Assembly: GCF_030269305.1 (NCBI RefSeq) | Contig: NZ_BSTC01000005.1 | Coordinates: 248,001 to 312,000 of the forward strand | Source of the DNA: Kineosporia sp. NBRC 101731 | Lineage (GTDB): Bacteria > Actinomycetota > Actinomycetes > Actinomycetales > Kineosporiaceae | Direction: 5' to 3' | Length of the DNA: 64,000 bases | Part shown: piece by piece, positions 24,298-35,121 of the stretch | Layout: the number at the start of each line of letters is the position of its first letter | How positions within the stretch are numbered: the stretch's first letter is position 1 | Program-made: the position numbers and the translations under genes | Notes under the pieces: generated by a model | Database searches by the model: none | Seen by the model: only the letters and a program-made list of their open reading frames with translations | Told to the model about the DNA's origin: nothing

Positions 24298-26484
24298 ATG
24301 AGCCTCCACAGTGGCTTTGATCAGATCGGCCGCACTTCGGGTGTCGCGGGAACGGGTAAACCTATGGAGACACGAGCGAGCACGACTCCTGACTACAACG
24401 GCAAGGACGCCGCGCTCCCCGCGAGCGTCGCCCCCTACCTCGCCGAGGGCAAGGGGGAGAACGCGCCGGTGGTCCTCGGGCGTCCGGGCATCGGCCGCAT
24501 CCCCGTCACCGGGGTGACCCCGCATGTCGACGGCGGTCGCTGGCCGGCCAAGGCCGTGGCCGGTGAGACGATCGCGGTGAGCGCCACGGTGTTCCGCGAG
24601 GGCCACGACGCCGTCGCCGCGACCGCCGTCCTCATCGATCCCGAGGGCAGACGCCACAGCGAGGTCCGGATGACTCCCGGTGCTCCCGGGACCGACCGTT
24701 ACCACGCCACTTTCACGCCCGACCGGATCGGGATGTGGTCGTACGTGGTGGAGGGCTGGAGCGACCCGTACGGCACCTGGGAACACGACGCCGTGATCAA
24801 GATCGGCTCGGGCGTCGACGTCGAGCTGATGCTCGAGGAGGGTGCCCGGCTGATGGAGCGCGCGGTCAAGGAGACCAAGCAGCGCCGCAAGCCGATGCTC
24901 AACCTGTCCGAGGCCGCGGCGGTGCTGCGCAACAGCAACCGTTCCGTCTCCGAGCGCCTGGCCGCCGGCCTGTCGGTGCAGGTGAAGGGCGCCCTGGCGG
25001 AGAGCCCGCTGCGTGACCTGGTTTCGCCCTCGCCGGTGTTGCGCCTGGAGGTGCAGCGCGAACGGGCGCTCTACTCCACCTGGTACGAGCTCTTCCCCCG
25101 CTCCGAGGGGGCCCGGCTGGACGAGAACGGGCGCTGGATCTCCGGCACGTTCCGGCAGGCCGAGGAACGTCTGCACGCCGCTGCGGCGATGGGCTTCGAC
25201 ATCGTCTACCTGCCGCCGATCCACCCGGTCGGCCGGGTCAACCGCAAGGGCCCCAACAACACGCTGACACCGGGTGAGACCGACCCGGGCTCTCCCTGGG
25301 CCATCGGCTCGGACGAGGGCGGCCACGACGCGGTCCACCCCGATCTGGGCACGCTCGACGACTTCGACCACTTCGTCAGCACGGCCACGGCGCTGGGTCT
25401 GGAGATCGCGCTGGACCTGGCGCTGCAGTGTGCGCCCGACCACCCCTGGGCCAAGGAACACCCGGAGTGGTTCACCACGCGCGCCGACGGCACCATCGCC
25501 TACGCCGAGAACCCGCCGAAGAAGTACCAGGACATCTACCCGATCAACTTCGACAACGACCCGGCCGGGCTCGGCGCCGAGGTGCTGCGGGTGGTACGGC
25601 ACTGGATCGGTCACGGCGTGAAGGTGTTCCGGGTGGACAACCCGCACACCAAGCCGGTGTCGTTCTGGGAGTGGCTGATCCGCTCGGTGAACGCCGAGCA
25701 CCCGGAGGTGCTCTTCCTGGCCGAGGCCTTCACCCGGCCCGCCATGATGCAGACCCTGGGCAAGGTCGGTTTCCACCAGTCGTACACGTACTTCACCTGG
25801 CGGAACACCAAGGAAGAGATCACCGAGTACATCACCGAGCTCACGGGCTCAAGTGCGGACTACATGCGGCCGAACTTCTGGCCAAACACACCTGACATCC
25901 TTCACGACTTCCTGCAGAACGCGGGGCCCTCGGCCTTCAAGCTACGGGCCGTGCTGGCAGCCACCCTCTCGCCGAGCTGGGGTATGTACTCCGGCTACGA
26001 ACTGTGTGAGGGCGCTCCCCTGCCGGGCCGTGAGGAGTATCTGGACAGCGAGAAGTTCCAGTACCGCCCGCGGGACTGGAAGAGCTATGAGGCGGGCGGC
26101 GCCAACCACGGCCGCTCGATCGCGCCGTACATCACGCGGCTGAACGACATCAGGCGTCACCACAAGGCACTGCAGCGCCTGCGCAACACCGTGTTCCACG
26201 ACGTCGACGACGAGCAGATCATCTGTTACTCGCGGCGTCTGGAGTCGAGGGAGACGGCCGGTGGCCCCGAGGACGTGCTCATCGTCGTCGTCAACCTCGA
26301 TCCGCACGCCACCCGAGAGACGATCGTGCACCTGAACATGCCCGCCCTGGGCCTGGACTGGTTCGACGGGTTCATCGTCGAAGACCTGATCACCGGTACG
26401 ACCTACCCGTGGCAGGAGCACAACTTCGTCAGTCTCGACCCCTACTTCCAGCCCGCCCACGTCCTCCACGTCAGGAGGCTCTGA
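24298..26484 (+). CDS. glgE: Alpha-1,4-glucan:maltose-1-phosphate maltosyltransferase
   Basis: A 728-residue GH13 enzyme that transfers maltose from maltose 1-phosphate to alpha-glucan. An N-terminal all-beta domain (about 60-190; [39 protein letters not shown]) precedes the GH13 barrel with [25 protein letters not shown], catalytic nucleophile Asp in [10 protein letters not shown] (about 447) and the acid Glu in FLAEAFTRP (about 475). These are GlgE-specific signatures. ATG 24298 follows GGGAG. ATG 24364 is an alternative that would remove 22 non-conserved residues. The next gene, treS, begins two bases after its stop. Confidence 0.93.
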   Translation: MSLHSGFDQIGRTSGVAGTGKPMETRASTTPDYNGKDAALPASVAPYLAEGKGENAPVVLGRPGIGRIPVTGVTPHVDGGRWPAKAVAGETIAVSATVFREGHDAVAATAVLIDPEGRRHSEVRMTPGAPGTDRYHATFTPDRIGMWSYVVEGWSDPYGTWEHDAVIKIGSGVDVELMLEEGARLMERAVKETKQRRKPMLNLSEAAAVLRNSNRSVSERLAAGLSVQVKGALAESPLRDLVSPSPVLRLEVQRERALYSTWYELFPRSEGARLDENGRWISGTFRQAEERLHAAAAMGFDIVYLPPIHPVGRVNRKGPNNTLTPGETDPGSPWAIGSDEGGHDAVHPDLGTLDDFDHFVSTATALGLEIALDLALQCAPDHPWAKEHPEWFTTRADGTIAYAENPPKKYQDIYPINFDNDPAGLGAEVLRVVRHWIGHGVKVFRVDNPHTKPVSFWEWLIRSVNAEHPEVLFLAEAFTRPAMMQTLGKVGFHQSYTYFTWRNTKEEITEYITELTGSSADYMRPNFWPNTPDILHDFLQNAGPSAFKLRAVLAATLSPSWGMYSGYELCEGAPLPGREEYLDSEKFQYRPRDWKSYEAGGANHGRSIAPYITRLNDIRRHHKALQRLRNTVFHDVDDEQIICYSRRLESRETAGGPEDVLIVVVNLDPHATRETIVHLNMPALGLDWFDGFIVEDLITGTTYPWQEHNFVSLDPYFQPAHVLHVRRL

Positions 26485-26485
26485 G

Positions 26486-28257
<1,772 letters not shown>

Positions 28258-28261
<4 letters not shown>

Positions 28262-29799
28262 ACGAGCCGGGCGGTCCGTCGACGGGAGCCGTCGACGTGG
28301 CCGGCCTGCTGGCCAGCTGGTTGCCCCGGCAGCGCTGGTTCTCGGCCGGTCACGGCGGGGTGACCCTGTCGCCGGCGGGCCAGATCATGCTGGTCCCGCC
28401 GGTGCCGCAGCCGTCGCACGTCGAGCCCGCGACCGGGGAGTTCGCACTCCCCACCGCGGTGCTCGCACCCCAGGCGGCCATCGACCGCAAGGTCGGCATC
28501 GTCGTGCACCTGATCAGCGCGCTGCCGGCCGGCCAGTCGGCCACCGGCAGTTCGACGGCGACCGGGGCCGCCACCTACCAGGTTCCGCTGACCTACCGCA
28601 GCGAGCCGGTGCCCGACCTGGCCCACGCGCTGCTCGGTGAGCTGCGCACGCCCGACGGGCCGCGGTACGTCTACGACGCGCCGCACGACCCGGACTTCGT
28701 CTCCGCCTGGACCGAGCTGATCGCCGGTTCGGGAGAGGCGATGTCGCAGGCCGGCACCCCGCGCAGCCGGGTGCGGGGTGTGCGTCGCGCCGGTGAGGCC
28801 CCGCCGGATCCGCACCGGGCCGCGAAGGTGCTCTCGGGGGAGCAGTCGAACACCTCGATCATCGTCGGCGCAGACGGCTCGGACGGCTCGGAACCGGTGA
28901 TGATCAAGCTGTTCCGGGTGCTGCAGCCCGGCCGTAACCCCGACGTGGTGGTGCCCGGTGCCCTGGCCCGGGCCGGCAACGAGCGGGTGCCGCGGCTGGT
29001 CGGCTGGGTCGAGGGCGAGTGGGTGCAGCCCGGCGGTCAGCCGGCCTGGGGACACCTGTCCGCGGCGGCCGAGTTCGTCGCCGGCAGTGCCGACGGCTGG
29101 CGCGTCGCCACCAGTGCCGTCACCAACGGGGAGACCTTCGCGGGTCTCTCGTCCCAGCTGGGCGCCGCCACCGCGGCCGTGCACGCGGCGCTCGCGGCGG
29201 CCCTGCCGACCCGGCCCAGTACCCCGGCCACGCTCTCGGCGCTGGCCGAGCACCTGCACCAGCGTCTGAACTGGGCGCTGGGGGCGGCCCCGGCCCTGGC
29301 CGAGTACGCCGACGCGGCCAGGGACGTGATCGATCAGGTGAGCGGCCTGAGCGAGGCCCCCGACCTGCAGATCGTGCACGGTGACCTGCACCTGGGCCAG
29401 GCCCTGTACTCCGAGAGCCGGGGGTGGGTGCTGCTCGACTTCGAGGGCGAACCGTTGCGGCCCCTGGCCGAGCGTGGTGACCCCGATCTGGCCCTGCGCG
29501 ACGTCGCGGGCATGCTGCGCTCGTTCGACTACGCCGCCCGGCACTCGGTCCTCGGGCTCGCGGACGACGACCCGCGTTCGCTGGCCGCGTCCACCTGGGC
29601 CGGCGAGTGCCGCGAGGCCTATCTCAACGGGTACGCCACCGAGGCGGGCCGTGACCCGCGCCAGGACGGTGCGCTGCTGCGGGCCCTGGAACTCGACAAG
29701 GCCCTGTACGAAGTGGTTTACGAGACCCGGCACCGCCCGGGCTGGGTCGAGGTCCCGCTGCGGGCGGTCGGGCGTCTGCTGTCCCGCGTCCACCGCTGA
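28258..29799 (+). CDS. mak: Maltokinase
   Basis: A 513-residue kinase of the aminoglycoside-phosphotransferase fold that makes maltose 1-phosphate from maltose and ATP, giving GlgE its substrate. [18 protein letters not shown] opens the maltokinase cap domain. [15 protein letters not shown] lies in the N-lobe. [14 protein letters not shown] holds the catalytic Asp (about 375), and [20 protein letters not shown] is the metal-binding region. The ATG overlaps the treS stop by four bases. A strong hairpin terminator follows. No branching enzyme gene (glgB) follows, though it often does in this operon. Confidence 0.93.
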
Positions 29800-29826
29800 C
29801 TTCCGCACGATCTCAGAGATGAGGGG

Positions 29827-29860
29827 CACCCATGGTGGACGTCCGCGTCCACCATGGGTG
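29827..29860 (+). terminator. 14-bp hairpin terminator
   Basis: CACCCATGGTGGAC (29827-29840) pairs with GTCCACCATGGGTG (29847-29860) over a 6-nt loop, between convergent maltokinase and ABC transporter genes. The arm core CCATGGTGGACG recurs in the palindrome at 61007-61052. Confidence 0.88.
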
Positions 29861-29865
29861 TCTTC

Positions 29866-30879
29866 TCAGGAGTTGTCGAGGGGGAGACCGGGCGGATTGA
29901 TCTCGGACTTCTCGACGGCCTCGTTCTGGAGGTTGTAGGCCTTCAGCCAGGCGTCGTACTGGCCGTTCTCGATCAGATAGTTGATGGCCGCGGCGACCGG
30001 CTCGTTCAGGCCGCTGCCCTTCTTCGAGGTGGCCGCGATCAGACCCTGCAGCGACTCGCCGGCGCCCGAGTAGGTGCCCGCGCTGCGGGTCGGGGTGCTG
30101 CCCGCGGCGCCGCGGGCAATGGCGTACTGGATACCGGGGTTCGGGCCGAAATAGGCGTCGATCTTGCCCGAGGCCAGGGCCAGCGCGCTGCCGTTGTGGT
30201 CGGTGTAGTACTTCACCTCGAGCTTCTTGCCCTCGGCCTCGAGCTTCTTCTTCCACTCCAGCAGGATCTTCTCCTGGTTGGTGCCCGCGCCGACGGAGAC
30301 GGTCAGGCCGGCCAGGTTCTGGTAGTCACCGTCGAAGTTCCAGGTGCTGTCCTTGTTCACCTCCCAGCCGAGCTCGTCCTTGCGGTAGGAGGCGAAGTCA
30401 TACTTGGCCTTGCGTTCCTCGGTGTCGGTGATGTTGGAGAAACCGACGTCGTTGCGGCCGCTGTCGATCCCGACGAAGAGGTTCTCCCAGGTCACGTTGG
30501 AGACCTTGGGGGTGAGCCCGAGCGTGGCGGCGACCAGCCGGCCCAGGTCGGGCTCGGCGCCGGTGATCGTCTTGGCGTCGGTGCCGGTGAACGCCAGCGG
30601 GGGGAAACCCGAGGGCAGCGAGCCGACGCCGATCACCAGTTCACCGCTGTCCAGGATCTTCTGGGGCAGCTGGGAGCGGATGTCGCTCTGTACCGGCACA
30701 TCGATCGTGGTCTCGGTGTACGGGTCGCCGGTGGCCACCGCGATCTTCACCTTCGAGGTGCCGCTCGTGGCGGCCGGGGCACTGTCGGCGTCCGCGTCGC
30801 CGCCGCAGGCCGTCAGTGTGGTGGTAACGCTCAGCGCCAGGGCGGCCGTGAAGAGGGCACGGCGTCGGGGGGTGGACAT
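29866..30879 (-). CDS. ABC transporter substrate-binding lipoprotein (amino acid type)
   Basis: A 337-residue lipoprotein of the SBP_bac_3 family. A lipobox (LTACGG, Cys25) ends the signal peptide. The mature part has the bilobed binding-protein pattern: GELVIGVGSLPSGFPPLAF, EPDLGRLVAATLGL, VGFSNITDTEERKAKYDFAS, LAGLTVSVGAGTNQEKIL, GKIDAYFGPNPG. It should deliver a polar amino acid or relative to the permease encoded upstream. The cysteine-rich leader in front of the operon suggests cystine or another sulfur compound, which is inference. ATG 30879 follows GAGGAG. It is the last gene of the transporter operon, 46 bases after the ATPase gene. Confidence 0.9.
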   Translation of the reverse strand: MSTPRRRALFTAALALSVTTTLTACGGDADADSAPAATSGTSKVKIAVATGDPYTETTIDVPVQSDIRSQLPQKILDSGELVIGVGSLPSGFPPLAFTGTDAKTITGAEPDLGRLVAATLGLTPKVSNVTWENLFVGIDSGRNDVGFSNITDTEERKAKYDFASYRKDELGWEVNKDSTWNFDGDYQNLAGLTVSVGAGTNQEKILLEWKKKLEAEGKKLEVKYYTDHNGSALALASGKIDAYFGPNPGIQYAIARGAAGSTPTRSAGTYSGAGESLQGLIAATSKKGSGLNEPVAAAINYLIENGQYDAWLKAYNLQNEAVEKSEINPPGLPLDNS

Positions 30880-30925
30880 GGTTCTCCTCGGGAAATGGTT
30901 CTGGTGTGGGGAATGTGGGGGGGAG

Positions 30926-31684
30926 TTACAAGACCTTGCCGAGGAACTCGCGGGTGCGAGGATGCTGCGGTTTGTCGATCACCTCGGCGGCCGGGCCGTG
31001 CTCGACCAGGCGCCCTCCGTCGAGGAAGAAGACCAGGTCGGCCACCTCCCGGGCGAAGCCGATCTCGTGCGTGACGATGACGAGAGTCGTTCCGGTGCGG
31101 GCCAGTTCCTTGATCACGGCAAGCACCTCACCGACCAGCTCGGGGTCGAGGGCCGAGGTCGGCTCGTCGAACAGGATGAGCTCGGGTTCCAGGGCCAGGG
31201 CCCGGGCGATCGCCGCCCGCTGCTGCTGCCCGCCGGAGAGCTGACGAGGGTAGGCGTGCGCCTTCTCGGCGATGCCCACCTTCTCCAGGAGTTCGAGGGC
31301 TCTCTTCTCCGGCGTGGGACGCCGGTGTGCACGAGGTGCCTCGGTCACGTTCTCCAGGATGGTCAGGTGCGGGAACAGGTTGAAGTTCTGGAAGACGAAA
31401 CCGATGCGCGAGCGTTGCTGCCGGATCGCCCGGTCGCCGAGTTCGTGCAGCCGGCCACGGTGTTCGCGCACACCGATGAGTTCACCCAGCACCTTGACAT
31501 AGCCGAGGTCGAGCTGGTCGAGGTGGTTGATGGTGCGCAGCAGCGTGGACTTCCCGGCGCCGGAGGGCCCGATGACGGCAGCCACCTGCCCGGCCCGGAT
31601 GTCGAGGTCGATGCCGTCGAGCACTCGGTGGGTGCCGAACGACTTCGTGGCGCCGCGGATCTCGACGGCTGTCTTCTCGCTCAT
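30926..31684 (-). CDS. Amino acid ABC transporter ATP-binding protein
   Basis: A 252-residue ATPase of the polar amino acid uptake type (GlnQ-like). The Walker A GPSGAGKST, the Q-loop in FVFQNFNLFPHLTILENV, the signature LSGGQQQR, the Walker B LILFDEPTSALDPE and the switch His in IVTHEIGFAREV are complete. Its ATG overlaps the permease stop by four bases, so permease and ATPase are translationally coupled. Confidence 0.95.
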   Translation of the reverse strand: MSEKTAVEIRGATKSFGTHRVLDGIDLDIRAGQVAAVIGPSGAGKSTLLRTINHLDQLDLGYVKVLGELIGVREHRGRLHELGDRAIRQQRSRIGFVFQNFNLFPHLTILENVTEAPRAHRRPTPEKRALELLEKVGIAEKAHAYPRQLSGGQQQRAAIARALALEPELILFDEPTSALDPELVGEVLAVIKELARTGTTLVIVTHEIGFAREVADLVFFLDGGRLVEHGPAAEVIDKPQHPRTREFLGKVL

Positions 31685-32631
31685 GCGAACCTCTTCCGGG
31701 TGATGGTGCGCAGCCGCTGGAAGGGCGTCGGGGGCACCGTGCGCTGTGAACCGCGGGCGTAGTGGCGCTCCACGTAGTACTGCACCACCGAGAGCACGCT
31801 GGTGAGGATCACGTACCAGACCGTGGCCACCAGCAGCAGCGGCACGATGTCACCGGGGAAGGTGGCGCCCAGCGTCTGCACGGTGCCGAACAGGTCGAGC
31901 AGTGACACGTAGGAGACCAGCGAGCTGGCCTTGATCAGGCCGACGAGCTGGTTCACGTAGGCCGGTACGATCGCGCGCTGCGCCTGAGGGAGCACGATCC
32001 GGCGGAACTGCCGGGCCCGGCTCAGCCCCAGGGCGTTCGCCGCCTCGTGCTGCCCCTGGTCGACCGAGGCCAGACCGGCGCGCACCACCTCGGCCGCGTA
32101 CGCCGCCTCGTTGAGACTCAGCCCGATGATGCCGATCACCGTGTAGCCGAGCAGGTCGGTGGTGTCGACGTCGGAGAACGACGGGCCGAACGGGATGCCG
32201 ATGCTCAGCTGGGGGTAGAGGGCGGAGAAGTTGAACAGGAACAGCAGCAGCACGATCAGCGGGACGGCGCGGAAGATCCAGATGTAGGTCCAGCTCACGG
32301 CCTGCAGCAGGGCGATGCCCGAGAGCCGCATCAGGGCCAGCACCACGCCGCCGAGCAGCCCGAGCACCGCGCTCCAGACCGCTACCTCCAGTGTCAGCAG
32401 CAGGCCGTCGAGGACGGACGGCTGCGTGAACCAGAAGCGGAATCGGTCCCACTGGTAGAAGGGGTTGCTGATCAGACCGTGTACGACCTGGGCCGTGACG
32501 ACCAGGACCACGGCGGTCGCGACCCAGCGCCAGGGGTGCCGGGACCGGACGACGGGTCGGCTGATCAGGAGGTCGTCGGGAGGTGGGGTGTCAACCTGCA
32601 GGCGGGGTACGACGGAGGAATCGGCGCTCAC
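31681..32631 (-). CDS. Amino acid ABC transporter permease
   Basis: A 316-residue permease of the HisMQ type. An N-terminal tail of about 30 residues precedes a first membrane helix (WVATAVVLVVTAQVVHGLI), and the conserved inner-membrane domain follows, with the EAA coupling loop in AANALGLSRARQFRRIVLPQ. The start GTG 32631 is set by AAGGAG seven to eight bases upstream. The promoter at 32880-32908 and the cysteine-rich leader at 32726-32812 lie ahead of it. A CCTCC stretch in the leader's last codons could pair with this AAGGAG. Confidence 0.92.
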   Translation of the reverse strand: MSADSSVVPRLQVDTPPPDDLLISRPVVRSRHPWRWVATAVVLVVTAQVVHGLISNPFYQWDRFRFWFTQPSVLDGLLLTLEVAVWSAVLGLLGGVVLALMRLSGIALLQAVSWTYIWIFRAVPLIVLLLFLFNFSALYPQLSIGIPFGPSFSDVDTTDLLGYTVIGIIGLSLNEAAYAAEVVRAGLASVDQGQHEAANALGLSRARQFRRIVLPQAQRAIVPAYVNQLVGLIKASSLVSYVSLLDLFGTVQTLGATFPGDIVPLLLVATVWYVILTSVLSVVQYYVERHYARGSQRTVPPTPFQRLRTITRKRFA

Positions 32632-32725
32632 GGGAACGTCTCCTTGGGGGATGCGGGCATGATGGCGCGCACCGTGCGTGAAGCATGAAAAGTGTTGCAG
32701 AGCAGTCAGAAGTGCTGAGGGTCAG

Positions 32726-32812
32726 TCAGATCCGACAACAGGAGGCGCGACGGGCGGGCGCGGGGGCGACGTGCTGGGTGCGGCACAGGGCATGGCGGAG
32801 CTGACAGTTCAC
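32726..32812 (-). CDS. Short cysteine-rich leader peptide (candidate cysteine attenuator)
   Basis: A 28-codon frame starting at GTG 32812, six bases after GAGAGGG. It contains four cysteines (positions 3, 10, 25 and 26), a CRTQHV segment and an end Ser-Cys-Cys-Arg-Ile-stop. Short leader peptides with CRT/RRHV-like segments and cysteines near the end are common upstream of sulfur-related genes in Streptomyces and mycobacteria, where translation of the Cys codons controls the downstream genes. It begins about 60 bases after a consensus promoter and ends 94 bases before the permease start. Function is inferred; no family search could be made. Confidence 0.65.
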   Translation of the reverse strand: MNCQLRHALCRTQHVAPAPARRASCCRI

Positions 32813-32879
32813 GGCTCGCCCTCTCTGTGACCGGTGCGTCGACGGTGACTCCCGGGTGCGGTGAATCACTCTGCGAAGC

Positions 32880-32908
32880 AAGCTAAAACGCCCATTACCT
32901 TTTGTCAA
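32880..32908 (-). promoter_or_regulatory. Sigma-70-type promoter for the leader and ABC transporter operon
   Basis: On the minus strand TTGACA (32903-32908) and TAGCTT (32880-32885) are separated by exactly 17 bases, in an unusually AT-rich stretch. The -35 box is a perfect consensus. The expected transcript start is near 32873, about 60 bases ahead of the leader peptide. Confidence 0.7.
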
Positions 32909-32962
32909 CCAAATCGGTGATGATTGGGTTCGGAACAGGACGGGTCTTCGGAGGTGGACGCA

Positions 32963-34127
32963 GTGGGAACGGCGACGAGGGGTGATCGGCGCGACGCGGA
33001 CGTGATCGTGGTCGGCGGTGGTGCGATGGGGTCGGCTGCGGCCTGGCAACTGGCCGGGCGAGGGCTCGACGTGTTGCTGCTGGAACGGTTCGAACTCGGT
33101 CACACGCAGGGGGCTTCGCACGGGGCGTCGCGCATCTTCCGGTTGTCCTACCCCGACCCGCTACACATCGGGCTGGCGCGGCGGGCGGGGGAGTTTGTGG
33201 CGGGAGCTCGAGGGTGAGTCGGGTGCGTCGCTGCTGACTGTCACCGGCGGCGTCGACCACGGCGGTTCGCCCGATCTGGACCGGCTGCACGCCGGGCTGC
33301 AGGCCGAGGGGGTGGAGAGTCATTGGCTGGACGCCGCGGAGGCCGAGGTGCGCTGGCCCGGCCTCCGGGTCGACAGCCGCGCGCTGTACCACCCGGGCAG
33401 CGGCCGGCTGCACGCCGACCACGCCGTCGCCGCGCTGCAGTCCGCGGCGGGTGAGCGGGGGGCGGTGGTGCTGCACCGCACCCGGGTCCAGCGGATCCGG
33501 GTGGTCGACGACGGATGCGTCGAGGTCGAGACCGAACCCGACCGGCTTCCTCTGCGGGCCCGCCGGGTCGTGGTGGCGGCGGGGGCCTGGACCGAGCACC
33601 TGCTGGCCGGGCTGGTGCCCCTGCCCCGGCTGCGGGTGACGCAGGAGCAGCCGGCGCACTTCGTACCGGTCGCCGGGGAGGCCGGTTGGCCCAGCTTCGT
33701 GCACCGGATAGCCCCGGATGCGAACAATTTTCAGAAGTTCCACAGCGGGATCTACGGTCTGGCCACTCCCGGCGAAGGGGTCAAGGTCGGCTTTCACGGC
33801 GTCGGGCCGCGGGTCGACCCGGACCGCCGTGACTTCCGCCCCCGCCCCGAACTGGCGGCCGCGCTGGAGGAGTACGTGCGCACCTGGCTGCCCGGTCTCG
33901 ATGCCTCGACCGCCGCACCGATCAGCTGCACCTACACCACGACCCCGGACGAGACGTTCGTGCTGGACCGGCGCGGCCCGATCGTCGTGGCCGCCGGATT
34001 CTCCGGGCACGGCTTCAAGTTCGTCCCCGAGATCGGCCGCATCCTGGCCGATCTCGCGGTCGACGGAAAACGTCCCGACCCGCTCTTCGCCCTCGACCGT
34101 CCCCGCCGGGCGCCGCAGCCGGCCTGA
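32963..34127 (+). pseudogene. Sarcosine/N-methyltryptophan oxidase-like flavoenzyme gene with a frameshift
   Basis: The first 78 codons (start GTG 32963 after GGAGG) encode the FAD-binding start of the monomeric sarcosine oxidase family (VIVVGGGAMGSAAAWQLAGR, HGASRIFRLSYPDP) and stop at 33217. The rest continues in another frame from ELEGESGASLL to the end at 34127. It includes SCTYTTTPDETFVLDRRG, with the cysteine that holds FAD covalently in this family, and GFSGHGFKFVPEIG. Removing one T from the TTT at 33194-33196 restores GELWRELEGE and a full-length protein. Either the gene is freshly broken or the sequence has an error there. A GNAT gene follows on the same strand. Confidence 0.85.
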
Positions 34128-34236
34128 CCTCGTCCACCGACCCCGAACCAGTCCCGAACCAGTCCCGAGCCGGTCCAGAGCCGGCCCCGAGTCGGCACTG
34201 GTTCCCACCGAGCCCACACCTGATCGAAAGGACCCG
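34128..34236 (+). repeat. Short 11-bp tandem repeats between two genes
   Basis: Within this 109-base gap the unit CCCGAACCAGT occurs twice exactly and is followed by three diverged copies (GAGCCGGTCC type), roughly 34143-34196. No gene is present. Confidence 0.6.
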
Positions 34237-35079
34237 ATGACCACCGTCCAGCCCGCCCCCGCATCCGGGGACCCCGCATCCGGGGACCCCACCTCGGGTG
34301 GCCCCTCTGGTGGCTCTGCGCACCCGCTCACCCCGGGCGTCCCTGCGCTGACCGGAACGCCGCGCGCCCATGGTGACCACGACGTCCACCCGCTCGACAA
34401 CCCGGCGTGGGCCTCGCTCACCGGCCCGCACACCCACTTCGCCGAATCGGTCGGGCGGGCACGCCGCTACCCGCGCGACGTGTCACCCTTCGTGGCCGTG
34501 CCGAACGTGTCGACGGTGCCGGACCCCGAGATCTGGCGTGACCTCGCGGAACTGGCCGGGCCGGGACAGATCGTGGCGTTGTCGGGCAGCCCGGCGCTCG
34601 CCGGGACGCTGCCGGCCGGCTGGGAGATCGCGATGCAGGGCGAGGGGGTACAGCTGGTGGCGACGGACGATCTGGTCACCGCTCCCGACGAGGAGGCGGT
34701 CCGGCTCGGGGAGGCCGACGTGGCCGAGATGCTCGACCTGGTCGCCCGCACCCGCCCGGGCCCCTTCGAGCCCCGCACGTATCAGTTGGGCACCTATCTG
34801 GGCATCCGGCGCGGCGGTGCGCTCGTGGCGATGGCGGGGGAGCGGCTGCATCCACCGGGCTGGAGGGAGATCAGCGCGGTCTGCACCGATCCGGCCTATC
34901 GTGGGCAGGGCCTGGGCACCCGGCTGGTGAAGGCCGTCGCGCACGGCATCCGCGAACGCGGCGAGACCCCGCTCATGCATGCCGCCGCCTCGAACGAGAA
35001 TGCCATCCGGCTGTACCTTTCGCTGGGTTTCGCCCGGCGGCGCAGGACCGGGTTCTTCGGGTTCCGGACGCCGCGGTAG
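34237..35079 (+). CDS. GNAT family N-acetyltransferase (FR47-like)
   Basis: A 280-residue protein. The first 45 residues are Pro/Ser/Gly-rich with a duplicated ASGDP unit and look disordered. The C-terminal half is a GNAT domain: VAMAGERLHPPGWREISAVC, the acetyl-CoA loop AYRGQGLGTRLVKAV, and NENAIRLYLSLGFARRR, which is close to FR47-like proteins that acetylate glycine-like or amino acid amines. The substrate is unknown. ATG 34237 follows AAAGGA. It lies downstream of the frameshifted flavoenzyme gene and may have been cotranscribed with it. Confidence 0.85.
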   Translation: MTTVQPAPASGDPASGDPTSGGPSGGSAHPLTPGVPALTGTPRAHGDHDVHPLDNPAWASLTGPHTHFAESVGRARRYPRDVSPFVAVPNVSTVPDPEIWRDLAELAGPGQIVALSGSPALAGTLPAGWEIAMQGEGVQLVATDDLVTAPDEEAVRLGEADVAEMLDLVARTRPGPFEPRTYQLGTYLGIRRGGALVAMAGERLHPPGWREISAVCTDPAYRGQGLGTRLVKAVAHGIRERGETPLMHAAASNENAIRLYLSLGFARRRRTGFFGFRTPR

Positions 35080-35121
35080 GGCCGGGCTCAAGGTGGCGGG
35101 GCAGGACGACGATCGGCAACG

